Source: Bacteroidales bacterium UBA4293 (GTDB lineage Bacteria > Bacteroidota > Bacteroidia > Bacteroidales > Bacteroidaceae). From it: DNA of 64,000 bases. Position 1 is the stretch's first letter, and each line of letters starts with the position of its first letter. Position numbers and translations under genes: made by a program. Below the pieces are notes generated by a model that was not told the DNA's origin, searched no databases, and worked only from the letters and a program-made list of their open reading frames with translations. The stretch is taken from NCBI GenBank assembly GCA_002395835.1, contig DGVD01000015.1, forward strand, positions 350,149-414,148, read 5' to 3'. Positions 1 to 6,574 of this stretch are shown here, in pieces.

Positions 1-1
1 C

Positions 2-226
2 TTCGACAACTCACTGAACAGAATCGAGGGTAATGTGGAATAACGCTCTGTTGAAGTGTATTCGTTTTATACGATTATACTATCAGCGGAGTTGTCTATT
101 CAACATCCGATTCTAACGCAGTCGAAGGCTTACATTGAGGGTGGGGGATATGGTGGCTCCGCTTCTTTTATGCCTACCTTAACTGATTATAAAATTGTTC
201 CATATGAGCCAATGGGACATAATTAA
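2..226 (+). pseudogene. 3' end of an unidentified gene, interrupted by an in-frame stop
   Basis: One frame reads 13 codons from the left edge to a TAA at 41-43. The same frame then stays open for 60 codons to a second TAA at 224-226. The downstream part has no usable start before an ATG at about 172, yet reads like real protein (Gly-rich AYIEGGGYGGSASF, then PTLTDYKIVPYEPMGHN). Either the upstream gene ends at 43 and this is chance, or a nonsense change has cut a longer protein near its C-terminus. I favour the second reading because the frame is unbroken and ends 11 bp before the next gene. The gene begins outside the window and I do not recognise the family. Confidence 0.35.
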
Positions 227-237
227 CAAAGAATATT

Positions 238-552
238 ATGGAAGAAAGCGAAAAGAAGGAGTTTCGGCTCTTTGATGAAGGTTGGGAGTCGGACCTAAAT
301 TCCGATTTTGGTAATTGGGAAGTAAAAGATGATGGTACTTTACTTTATCATGGGACAGAAGTTAAGTGTTTTAAAGAAGTCGATGGTTCGAAGTTATCAT
401 GTATCGACCCTATCCATGTAATGAGCAGAGTATGGACTGACTACAAGGATGCTCTTAATTTCTTTTATGCCTATTTGCAAGCTTCTAAGAATGCTGGTTA
501 CCAGACATTAACTATAAATCTTAAAGACCATTGTTCTACAACACTTAAATAA
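238..552 (+). CDS. Hypothetical small acidic protein, 104 aa
   Basis: The protein has no signal peptide or membrane segment, so it is probably cytoplasmic. It is acidic at the N-terminus (EESEKKEF, DEGWESD) and has several aromatic residues (W16, W27, W66). I recognise no family. It starts 11 bp after the decayed frame before it and ends 7 bp before the lipoprotein gene, so the two genes look co-transcribed cargo of the mobile element. A small acidic protein directly after the end of a larger gene is the usual place for an immunity protein, but nothing in the sequence proves that role. Confidence 0.6.
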   Translation: MEESEKKEFRLFDEGWESDLNSDFGNWEVKDDGTLLYHGTEVKCFKEVDGSKLSCIDPIHVMSRVWTDYKDALNFFYAYLQASKNAGYQTLTINLKDHCSTTLK

Positions 553-559
553 GGATGCC

Positions 560-994
560 ATGAAAAATATAAGTATTAAATTATTATCGTTATTTATTTC
601 ATTTTGCTTTGTTTCATGTGGAAACAGCCAAAAACAGGTTGATGCTCAAGATGCTAATGATGAATTACAAGAGCGTATAGAGCAATTGGAACAAGAAAAT
701 CAAAAACTTAAGCAAAGTGAGTCCTCAGCCGTAAAAACCTTTAAGACGAATAAAGGGAATATCCCCTATGAAAGAGCTTTAAATTATAGCTATCAGTTAG
801 GTTATGAACACGGCATTATTGCTCGTAATAATACTTTGCCGAATATGGTTCGAGAAAGCCATATGAAAAACTTTGAAAGTCTGTGGACAGGATTGTATGG
901 AATTCCAACCTCAACAGAAGAATCTCGGAAAGCATATGAGGCCAGTTTTGAGAATTATAAAAAGGGGTATGATGAAACTTTTTTTAAAAAGTGA
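560..994 (+). CDS. Predicted lipoprotein with coiled coil, 144 aa
   Basis: The N-terminus is a lipoprotein signal: basic MKNISIK, a hydrophobic core and a lipobox FVSC with the modified Cys at residue 20. Residues about 28-52 (DANDELQERIEQLEQENQKL) have heptad spacing typical of a coiled coil. The rest (about 60-144) is soluble, rich in Tyr and charged residues, and of unknown family. The mature protein should sit on the periplasmic or outer face of a membrane. It lies 7 bp after the 104-aa gene and is followed at once by a strong terminator, so it closes a short cargo operon. Confidence 0.7.
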   Translation: MKNISIKLLSLFISFCFVSCGNSQKQVDAQDANDELQERIEQLEQENQKLKQSESSAVKTFKTNKGNIPYERALNYSYQLGYEHGIIARNNTLPNMVRESHMKNFESLWTGLYGIPTSTEESRKAYEASFENYKKGYDETFFKK

Positions 995-1000
995 TATAAG

Positions 1001-1034
1001 AAAAAAGACCGATTAGTAATAGTCGGTCTTTTTT
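1001..1034. terminator. Bidirectional intrinsic terminator
   Basis: Perfect hairpin AAGACCGATTA / TAGTCGGTCTT with a short loop, flanked by an A-run on the left and a T-run on the right. It lies between the convergent lipoprotein and XRE genes and can serve both. Confidence 0.85.
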
Positions 1035-1369
1035 CATACATCCTCAGCATCCATTTTTTCCTCTTCTATAATTTGACAGATAGCCTTTGCAGCCGAAAGA
1101 AGTTTATCGGGCATATTTGTTACGATAGTCTTTCCACGAAATACAACTATTGCGGACAAGTCATGTATGGGCAAGGTGTTATCGAATAATTGGGCCACGT
1201 TTACATTGAGTTTGTCTGCTATATTATTGAGGGTTGAAAGTTGAGGATTACCATTGATGGCACGGCTTAAACTCTCGGGGGCGACCTCCATGCGTTGTGC
1301 CAATTCCTTCATTGTTATTCCTTGCATCCGGCATAGTTCTTTTACTGTTCTATTTAGGTTGTTTTCCAT
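1034..1369 (-). CDS. XRE-family helix-turn-helix regulator, 111 aa
   Basis: Residues about 8-65 form a Cro/C1-type HTH: VKELCRMQGITMKELAQRM (helices 1-2), then VAPESLSRAINGNPQLSTLNNIADKLNVNVAQLF, the usual recognition helix and tail. The C-terminal part (VVFRGKTIVTNMP...) resembles the short beta-strand extension found in Bacteroidota XRE proteins. An in-frame ATG at 1390 would add seven residues. I prefer 1369 because it has a purine-rich AAGAG upstream, while 1390 abuts a promoter-like TACCTTTA. It is divergent from the small recombinase, with about 150 bp of AT-rich DNA between them, a layout suited to controlling that promoter. Confidence 0.8.
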   Translation of the reverse strand: MENNLNRTVKELCRMQGITMKELAQRMEVAPESLSRAINGNPQLSTLNNIADKLNVNVAQLFDNTLPIHDLSAIVVFRGKTIVTNMPDKLLSAAKAICQIIEEEKMDAEDV

Positions 1370-1457
1370 ATTTTCTCTTGTTTTGGGCATAAAGGTATAA
1401 AAAATAACTTAGAATATCAATTATTTTTAATAAAATTAGATAATAGTATCAAATTTG

Positions 1458-1489
1458 TTTGGTTCTAATTGACTTTTATTGTATATTTG
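1458..1489 (+). promoter_or_regulatory. Promoter of the small serine recombinase
   Basis: TTTG at 1458-1461, 20 bp, then TATATTTG at 1482-1489: a good Bacteroidota sigma-factor match. It shows that translation starts downstream at 1521 rather than at an earlier in-frame codon. Confidence 0.6.
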
Positions 1490-1520
1490 TAAACGAATAA
1501 ATAACCTAAAATATCAAGGT

Positions 1521-2162
1521 ATGGATAAAGACAATGTAAAAGCAGTGATTTACGCCAGAGTTAGCACTAACAGCCAAGACTATGAGCGTCAATTATTCGA
1601 CCTTCGGGAATATGCAGGTCGTATGGGTTACGAGGTAGTTATGGAATTTGCAGAGAAAATCTCCGGTGCGAAAAAAGTCACAGAGCGTGAAGCACTGACA
1701 GAATTACTTTCTTTTGTCGAGGCTTACCATATTGATAAGATTCTTATTTATGAGTGCAGCCGTTTATCTCGTAGGGTGGCAGATTTCATCAACATCGTGG
1801 ATAGATTGAACGAGTTACACATTTCTTTATATATACACCAAAACGGCCTTGAAACCTTACAGGCAGATGGTAAGGTAAACCCTATTGCACAACTTGTAAT
1901 AGGTATGTTGGCCCAGTTCAATAGCATGGAGCGGAGCCTCATCCGTAGCCGTATGGAGAGCGGCTATAACAACTTCAGAAACAAAGGTGGTGTGGTTGGT
2001 CGCAAGGTTGGTTTTCGAAAATCTGATGATGCCATGAGAGAAGAATATAAAGAGGAAAGTCGTTTACTTCGGAAGGGACTTTCACTTCGAAACGTTCAGA
2101 AAATTACCGGTACATCGATTAACACCCTGCGGAAAATTAATAAAATTTCACAGAACTGTTAA
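1521..2162 (+). CDS. Small serine recombinase (resolvase/invertase type), 213 aa
   Basis: The N-terminal resolvase domain (about residues 7-150) begins AVIYARVST, with the catalytic serine at position 15 and the arginine of the same motif. ECSRLSRRVADF and QFNSMERSLIRSRMESGY match the conserved Arg-rich active-site helix and the start of helix E. A short C-terminal part (about 170-213) contains a Hin-type HTH (LSLRNVQKITGTSINTLRKI). Length and layout fit DNA invertases and resolvases that act on paired inverted or direct crossover sites. It lies inside the mobile element, divergent from the XRE gene. The substrate may be outside the window. Confidence 0.9.
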   Translation: MDKDNVKAVIYARVSTNSQDYERQLFDLREYAGRMGYEVVMEFAEKISGAKKVTEREALTELLSFVEAYHIDKILIYECSRLSRRVADFINIVDRLNELHISLYIHQNGLETLQADGKVNPIAQLVIGMLAQFNSMERSLIRSRMESGYNNFRNKGGVVGRKVGFRKSDDAMREEYKEESRLLRKGLSLRNVQKITGTSINTLRKINKISQNC

Positions 2163-2169
2163 AAAATAT

Positions 2170-2200
2170 TTTGATAATTGATGGCCTTGAATTATATTTG
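2170..2200 (+). promoter_or_regulatory. Promoter upstream of the large recombinase module
   Basis: TTTG at 2170-2173, exactly 19 bp, then TATATTTG at 2193-2200. It would give a leader of about 240 nt before the 62-codon gene. That leader holds no convincing gene but contains the inverted repeat at 2379-2409. Confidence 0.6.
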
Positions 2201-2378
2201 CAAATGAGGAAATAAAGATTATTCCAATCGGTCTTTGAAATAGTGAAAACAGAACTTGAAGAAACGCAGGGTAGTCCTGTTTCAGACAGAGAATAAAAGA
2301 ATAAAGCAAAAGAAACATGGATTAGAAAATAATAAAAAAAAAGGGCTTTAAGCGGTTGTCCCTTTGTCGTACAAAAGA

Positions 2379-2409
2379 CTTACTCACTCGGAAGGAGTGG
2401 TTCAGTAAG
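2379..2409. repeat. Interrupted inverted repeat in the recombinase leader
   Basis: CTTACTCACTC pairs with GAGTG and AGTAAG, with a 5-nt centre and a 4-nt bulge on one side. It lies between the two recombinase genes and could be a protein-binding or crossover site, or an RNA hairpin in the leader. Confidence 0.4.
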
Positions 2410-2450
2410 AGACTGCAAACAACGGAATAAAAAGGTTATGTTAGTGTTTA

Positions 2451-2639
2451 ATGGTAACATTGGAACTATGCAAGAAGATATTAAACAGCGGTAAACGCAA
2501 ATATTCAGACACCGAAATAAAGGAAATAAGAAAGTTTTTATACAGCATGGCAGAAATGCAAATAGAGATTGAAAAAGAGAATATATTGAATAAAACAATA
2601 GGAGGAAAGGAATATGGAGAACGTAATACTATATTGTAG
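2451..2639 (+). CDS. Small helical protein preceding the recombinase, 62 aa
   Basis: The 62 residues are charged and probably helical (LELCKKILNSGKRKYSDTEI, then KEIRKFLYSMAEMQIEIEKE). It has no signal or membrane segment. Its end overlaps the start of the large recombinase by 26 bp in another frame, which suggests translational coupling. I recall similar short frames directly before serine recombinases in other Bacteroidales elements, but cannot verify this here. It may be an accessory or directionality protein; the function is unknown. Confidence 0.6.
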   Translation: MVTLELCKKILNSGKRKYSDTEIKEIRKFLYSMAEMQIEIEKENILNKTIGGKEYGERNTIL

Positions 2640-4266
2640 AGTTAGCACAGATGAACAAGCAGATGGTTGTTCGTTGGATATGCAGGAAAGGTATTTGAGG
2701 AAGTATTGTACTTTGAATGAATATAATATCATCGGCATTTATAAAGAGGACTATTCTGCAAAGCATTATGATATGAGACGGCCAGAGATGTCAAAGCTAT
2801 ACAACTATTGTAAAAAGCACAAAAAAGGGGTGGATAAGATTTTATTCTTACGATGGGATAGATATTCAAGGAATGTGGAATTCGCATTTGCCTACAAGAG
2901 AAAATTTTATGATGATTTAGGAATTGAAATAAATGCGATAGAGAACCCTATTGATTTCACGGCTACGGAATGGTCAACTATGCTTTCAATTTATTGTGGC
3001 GTTGCTCATACCGAAGATGAAAAGATAAGTAAACGTACTAAAGATGGTATTCATGGCTCACAACTAAAAGGGAAGTGCACTAACAAGGCTCCAAGAGGGT
3101 ATAAAAACCATAGAATATCAAAGCACGAAACTTTTGTTGTTGTTGACAAAGATGTTGCACCATTGATTGAAAAAATTTTCAATGAGGTTGCAAAGGGTAT
3201 AGAAGCACCATGCTGTATACGGAGAAGGCTTTGTCCCAATATCGCTGAAAGTTCTTTCCTTGATATGCTAAGAAATCCTTTTTATATAGGAAAAATCAAA
3301 GTTTCCGCATATCGTGGTGACCCGGAACAAATAGTTGAAGGACTGCACGAAGCAATTATTAGTGAAGAAGTTTTCTATCGGGTTCAAGATATTTTGGATG
3401 GAAAGAAAAAGAACACTCCAAAATTAACTAAGGCAATTAATCCCGATTTATTTTTAAGAAAGTTTCTTGTATGCCCAATTTGTGGCCATGCACTGACAGG
3501 AAGTGAGAGTAAGGGCAATGGTGGGAAATATGCTTATTATCATTGTTGCCAAGATGGTAAACACTTACGCAAACGTGCAGATGAAGTAAACGAAGGTTTT
3601 GCTCGCTATATTTCATGCCTAACTCCTAATGACGAAGTCTTGACTCTTTACAAAGAGGTGCTAACAGACGTTCGGAACGAGCAAAGCAAAGAAACTAAGA
3701 ATAAGGTTGAGGACTTACAGACGGAGGTTAGGCGTGTGGAAGATATGCTAAATGTCCTTGACGATAAACTAATGAACGGTAAAATATCAGATGCTGATTA
3801 CAATCGTATATCCCAACGTTACGGAAAACAGATAAACGAACTGAAACAGCAGATTGAAATCATGACGAACCCGAACAGAGCCAATATCGAACCAAAGTTA
3901 AGTTACTCTATTTGTCTGTTAGACAATATGGAAGGGTTCTTTAGAGATGCTCCTGTCGAAACTAAAATTAAGTTACTTGGTTCGATATTTCCTGAAAAAA
4001 TTGAGTTTGATGGAAAAAATTATCGAACCAACAACTACAATAAAGTGCTTGACCTCATCTTTCAGCAAACCAAGGAGTTACGAGAACCAAAAAAAGTTAA
4101 CGGGGAAAGATTTTCGTCTTTCCCCGCTTCAGTACCCAGACCCGGGGTCGAACCGGGATGGGTTGCCCCACTGGTGTTTGAGACCAGCGCGTCTACCGAT
4201 TCCGCCATCTGGGCTCATAAGCTTTTACGCTTAATTGCGGGTGCAAAGGTAAGTGTTTTTTCTTAA
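2614..4266 (+). CDS. Large serine recombinase, C-terminus reads through an antisense tRNA gene
   Basis: Site-specific integrase/excisionase of the mobile element. Residues 1-150 are the resolvase domain (VILYCRVSTDEQ, catalytic Ser11). Residues about 155-260 are the recombinase domain (APRGYKNHR..., then FLDMLRNPFYIGKIK). Residues about 280-320 are a zinc ribbon (CPICGHALTG ... YYHCC), followed by a coiled coil at about 360-430. The start has a strong AGGAGG sequence 8 bp upstream. The frame then runs through a terminator hairpin (from about residue 496) and antisense through tRNA-Leu (about 507-534, giving the tell-tale VPRPGVEPG) before stopping at 4266. The last 45-55 residues are thus probably host-derived, and the protein before integration would end differently. 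Confidence 0.88.
   Translation: MENVILYCRVSTDEQADGCSLDMQERYLRKYCTLNEYNIIGIYKEDYSAKHYDMRRPEMSKLYNYCKKHKKGVDKILFLRWDRYSRNVEFAFAYKRKFYDDLGIEINAIENPIDFTATEWSTMLSIYCGVAHTEDEKISKRTKDGIHGSQLKGKCTNKAPRGYKNHRISKHETFVVVDKDVAPLIEKIFNEVAKGIEAPCCIRRRLCPNIAESSFLDMLRNPFYIGKIKVSAYRGDPEQIVEGLHEAIISEEVFYRVQDILDGKKKNTPKLTKAINPDLFLRKFLVCPICGHALTGSESKGNGGKYAYYHCCQDGKHLRKRADEVNEGFARYISCLTPNDEVLTLYKEVLTDVRNEQSKETKNKVEDLQTEVRRVEDMLNVLDDKLMNGKISDADYNRISQRYGKQINELKQQIEIMTNPNRANIEPKLSYSICLLDNMEGFFRDAPVETKIKLLGSIFPEKIEFDGKNYRTNNYNKVLDLIFQQTKELREPKKVNGERFSSFPASVPRPGVEPGWVAPLVFETSASTDSAIWAHKLLRLIAGAKVSVFS
4089..4126 (-). terminator. Terminator of tRNA-Leu
   Basis: On the minus strand a perfect 10-bp stem (CGGGGAAAGA / TCTTTCCCCG) with a 6-nt loop is followed by TTAACTTTTTTT. 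It lies directly after the tRNA 3' end and inside the frame of the large recombinase on the other strand. Confidence 0.8.
4127..4214. other. Probable attachment site / right end of the integrated element
   Basis: The recombinase gene abuts and overlaps the 3' half of tRNA-Leu, the classical target of integrative elements, and the tRNA itself is complete. The exact crossover cannot be placed because the other end of the element is not in the window. Confidence 0.35.
4133..4214 (-). tRNA. tRNA-Leu (anticodon CAA)
   Basis: The minus strand starts GCCCAGATGGCGGAATCGG and folds as a class II tRNA. The acceptor stem GCCCAGA/TCTGGGT closes with a G-U pair and the discriminator is A. The anticodon stem CTGGT/ACCAG encloses loop CTCAAAC, so the anticodon is CAA and it reads UUG. 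There is a long variable arm and the T-loop is TTCGACC. CCA is not encoded. It has its own promoter and terminator. Confidence 0.95.
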
Positions 4267-4274
4267 CTTACAAA
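4244..4274 (-). promoter_or_regulatory. Promoter of tRNA-Leu
   Basis: On the minus strand: TTTG (4271-4274), 19 bp, TACCTTTG (4244-4251), about 30 bp before the tRNA 5' end. Confidence 0.7.
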
Positions 4275-4386
4275 TCTTTTTCCGAAAAAATGTGAATTTT
4301 CGTTGTATTATTAGGCTTGATGAGGATAATTCCTTATCTTTATAATGTATAATAAAAGGATATTTTACGAGAACCTATTAAAGACT

Positions 4387-5469
4387 ATGAACATACATGA
4401 TTTTTGTGTTATTTTAGCAGGAGGGGAAGGAACGAGATTATGGCCAATGAGCCGACATGATAAACCGAAACAGTTTGTTGACTTCTTTGGCATGGGACGT
4501 TCTTTGCTCCAACAAACATTTGATCGCATGTCACATGTGATTGACAAAGATAGAATTTACATCCTTACCCAATTCTCTTATTTAGATCTTACTTACGAAC
4601 AACTTCCCGAAGTCCCCAAAGAGCACATTCTGCCAGAACCTTTGCATCGCAATACAGCACCTGCAGTGGCATGGGCAGCATTGCATATTTTTTCAAAAGA
4701 TCCAGAAGCTAATGTGGTGGCTGTTCCTACAGACTCTTTGATTTTAGATGAAAGTAGGTTCCTAGAGGATGTCAGTGAAGGATTGAACTTTGTGGCAAAA
4801 GAAAGAGAATTGCTAACGTTAAGTGTTAAACCCACTCGTCCTGAAACGGGCTATGGTTATATTCAACTTTCCGATGAAATCAAGGATAATCTTTATCGAA
4901 TGAAGACTTTTGTTGAAAAACCAGAGCTGGATTTTGCAAAGTTTTTCATGGAGAGTGGTGAATTCTATTGGAATACGGGTATATTTCTTTTTCAGGTTAC
5001 AGACTTTTTACGTGTGGCAGGTGAACTCTTCCCAGATTGGTCTCAACGCTTAAAACTGTTCACTTCGGATAGGCATGACTATCAAAAAGAGATAGAGGTC
5101 ATGAGGAGTGGTTATGACTCTATGCCAAACTTGAAATTGGAGAACTGCATTTTTGAGAAATATGGTAGAGTTTTTGTGAAGCCATGTACTTTTGGATGGG
5201 CCGACATGGGAGGCTGGGCTGATCTATACGAGGCTTCTCCAAAAGATGCGCAAGAGAATGTAGTTCCGGAATCTAATGCTCTTTGCTATGAAAGTAAGGG
5301 TAATGTGATTCAAGTTACAGAAGGCAAGATTGTGGTGGTGGAGAATCTGAATGACTATGTGATAGTGGACAAGGACGACTTATTGGTTATTTGTCCTAAA
5401 AAGAATTCTCTGGAATGGAGAAAGTATGTGAATGACGTACTGATTAATTTGGGAGAGAAATATACATAA
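4387..5469 (+). CDS. manC: Mannose-1-phosphate guanylyltransferase, 360 aa
   Basis: Makes GDP-mannose from mannose-1-phosphate and GTP, a cytoplasmic step toward GDP-mannose and GDP-fucose for surface glycans. The nucleotidyltransferase signature LAGGEGTRLWPMSR is at residues 10-23, followed by KPKQF. Other family motifs are the product-binding FVEKP, NTGIFLF and GWADMGGWADLYE. At 360 aa it is the short monofunctional type without the phosphomannose isomerase domain. An in-frame ATG 14 codons upstream exists, but 4387 puts the first beta-strand at the usual position. It is a lone gene between tRNA-Leu and a large hairpin terminator. Confidence 0.93.
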   Translation: MNIHDFCVILAGGEGTRLWPMSRHDKPKQFVDFFGMGRSLLQQTFDRMSHVIDKDRIYILTQFSYLDLTYEQLPEVPKEHILPEPLHRNTAPAVAWAALHIFSKDPEANVVAVPTDSLILDESRFLEDVSEGLNFVAKERELLTLSVKPTRPETGYGYIQLSDEIKDNLYRMKTFVEKPELDFAKFFMESGEFYWNTGIFLFQVTDFLRVAGELFPDWSQRLKLFTSDRHDYQKEIEVMRSGYDSMPNLKLENCIFEKYGRVFVKPCTFGWADMGGWADLYEASPKDAQENVVPESNALCYESKGNVIQVTEGKIVVVENLNDYVIVDKDDLLVICPKKNSLEWRKYVNDVLINLGEKYT

Positions 5470-5477
5470 ATCAAAAT

Positions 5478-5559
5478 AAAAGGCTCGTTGAATTGACATG
5501 AACCCCGAAAGTTAGACAAATAATTTTCGGGGTTCACATCAAATAGAACGAGCCTTTTT
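5478..5559. terminator. Long double-armed hairpin, bidirectional terminator
   Basis: An outer perfect 12-bp stem (AAAAGGCTCGTT / AACGAGCCTTTT) encloses an inner perfect 12-bp stem (TGAACCCCGAAA / TTTCGGGGTTCA) with a 14-nt loop. The A- and T-runs at the ends suit termination of convergent manC and the HIT gene. The size (about 82 bp) and nested structure are unusual for a plain terminator. Confidence 0.8.
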
Positions 5560-5560
5560 A

Positions 5561-5953
5561 TTAGAATTTTGCTGCGATATTAGCTGCAATTTCTTTGAAT
5601 TCATCGGGAGTGAGCTGTAGTTTAGGATTGCTAAATAGCATGTCTCTTTCCTTTTGCATAGGTACCAAATGAATGTGTGCATGAGGTACTTCCAATCCTA
5701 GAACAGCTTGTCCTACCTTTACACAAGGATAAGCTTTTTTAATAGCTAAAGCTACCTTCTTGGCAAAGACTTGCATGGCACCGATTTCCTCATCTGTTAA
5801 ATCGAAGAAATAGTCCACTTCACGCTTTGGTATGACTAAAGTATGCCCTTTTACCAATGGGTTGATGTCTAGAAAGGCATAAAACTGCTCATCTTCGGCC
5901 ACTTTATAGCTTGGGATTTCTCCTGCTACGATTTTGCTGAATATTGTTGCCAT
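5561..5953 (-). CDS. HIT family nucleotide-binding protein, 130 aa
   Basis: Histidine-triad hydrolase of the HINT/HinT branch, which cleaves nucleoside phosphoramidates and related adenylates in the cytoplasm. The catalytic triad HAHIH is at 91-95 inside VPHAHIHLVP. The N-terminal IFSKIVAGEIPSYKVAED and the central NPLVKGHTLVIPK are standard for the family, and the length matches. It lies 4 bp after greA and shares its transcript. The natural substrate in Bacteroidota is not defined. Confidence 0.92.
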   Translation of the reverse strand: MATIFSKIVAGEIPSYKVAEDEQFYAFLDINPLVKGHTLVIPKREVDYFFDLTDEEIGAMQVFAKKVALAIKKAYPCVKVGQAVLGLEVPHAHIHLVPMQKERDMLFSNPKLQLTPDEFKEIAANIAAKF

Positions 5954-5957
5954 AGTT

Positions 5958-6422
5958 TTAAAATGAAATATTCAAGATTTCCAAAGAAATTGTTCCCTGT
6001 GGAATTTTTATATCTACTACATCACCAACCTTCTTCCCTAGAAGTCCTTGAGCAATTGGAGTGTTTACAGAAATCTTTCCTTGACGTAAATTTGCCTCGC
6101 TTTCAGAAACAATGGTGTAAACCATTTTCATGTTGTTTTTCACGTTACGCATTTCTACCTTGGTTAAGATTTGTACAGTTTCGGTATTAAGTTTAGTGGT
6201 GTCAATGATTTTTGCAGCATTAATAGTCTCTTTCAGCTGATTGATTTTCATCTCCAGCATACCCTGAGCTTCTTTAGCTGCATCATATTCAGAATTTTCA
6301 GATAAGTCACCCTTGTCACGTGCTTCTGCAATGGCTGCAGATGCCTTAGGGCGCTCTATCGTCTCTAAACGCTTTAGTTCTGCTACTAGTTTTTCGTAGC
6401 CTTCTTTTGAGATGTAAGCCAT
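5958..6422 (-). CDS. greA: Transcription elongation factor GreA, 154 aa
   Basis: GreA enters the secondary channel of RNA polymerase and stimulates cleavage of backtracked RNA. The N-terminal coiled coil (about 8-75) carries the acidic tip (ARDKGDLSENSEYDAAKE, around residues 34-51) whose Asp/Glu residues bind Mg2+. The C-terminal FKBP-like domain ends SPIAQ-type TPIAQGLLGKKVGDVVDIKIPQG. Length is normal. A terminator-like hairpin stands between its promoter and start codon. It is the first gene of a two-gene unit with the HIT gene. Confidence 0.97.
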   Translation of the reverse strand: MAYISKEGYEKLVAELKRLETIERPKASAAIAEARDKGDLSENSEYDAAKEAQGMLEMKINQLKETINAAKIIDTTKLNTETVQILTKVEMRNVKNNMKMVYTIVSESEANLRQGKISVNTPIAQGLLGKKVGDVVDIKIPQGTISLEILNISF

Positions 6423-6463
6423 ATTCTTATTTTTTTAATTATTCTTTCAGTAGGGGGTAAAAC

Positions 6464-6503
6464 AAAAAGAATCCCGACAGGTTTACTTTGTCGGAACCCT
6501 TTT
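6464..6503 (-). terminator. Terminator-like hairpin in the greA leader
   Basis: On the minus strand a 15-bp stem (AAAAGGGTTCCGACA with TGTCGGGATTCTTTTT, three G-U pairs) and a 9-nt loop are followed by more T. It can end transcripts of the thioredoxin-like gene upstream. It also lies downstream of a promoter match at 6523-6553, so it may be part of the greA mRNA leader. Confidence 0.75.
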
Positions 6504-6522
6504 AGTTTCGTATTTCTGGTGG

Positions 6523-6553
6523 CAAAGATAAAAATAGTTTTTTAATTTGCCAA
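6523..6553 (-). promoter_or_regulatory. Promoter of greA-HIT
   Basis: On the minus strand: TTGG (6550-6553), 19 bp, TATCTTTG (6523-6530). The predicted start of transcription is about 12 nt before the leader hairpin. Confidence 0.55.
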
Positions 6554-6574
6554 TTTTTTAACGAAAAAACAAAA

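Noticed and set aside
3947..4234. Alternative frame over the recombinase end and tRNA-Leu
   Set aside because: It includes YPDPGSNRDG, the signature of tRNA sequence read as protein. Not a gene.
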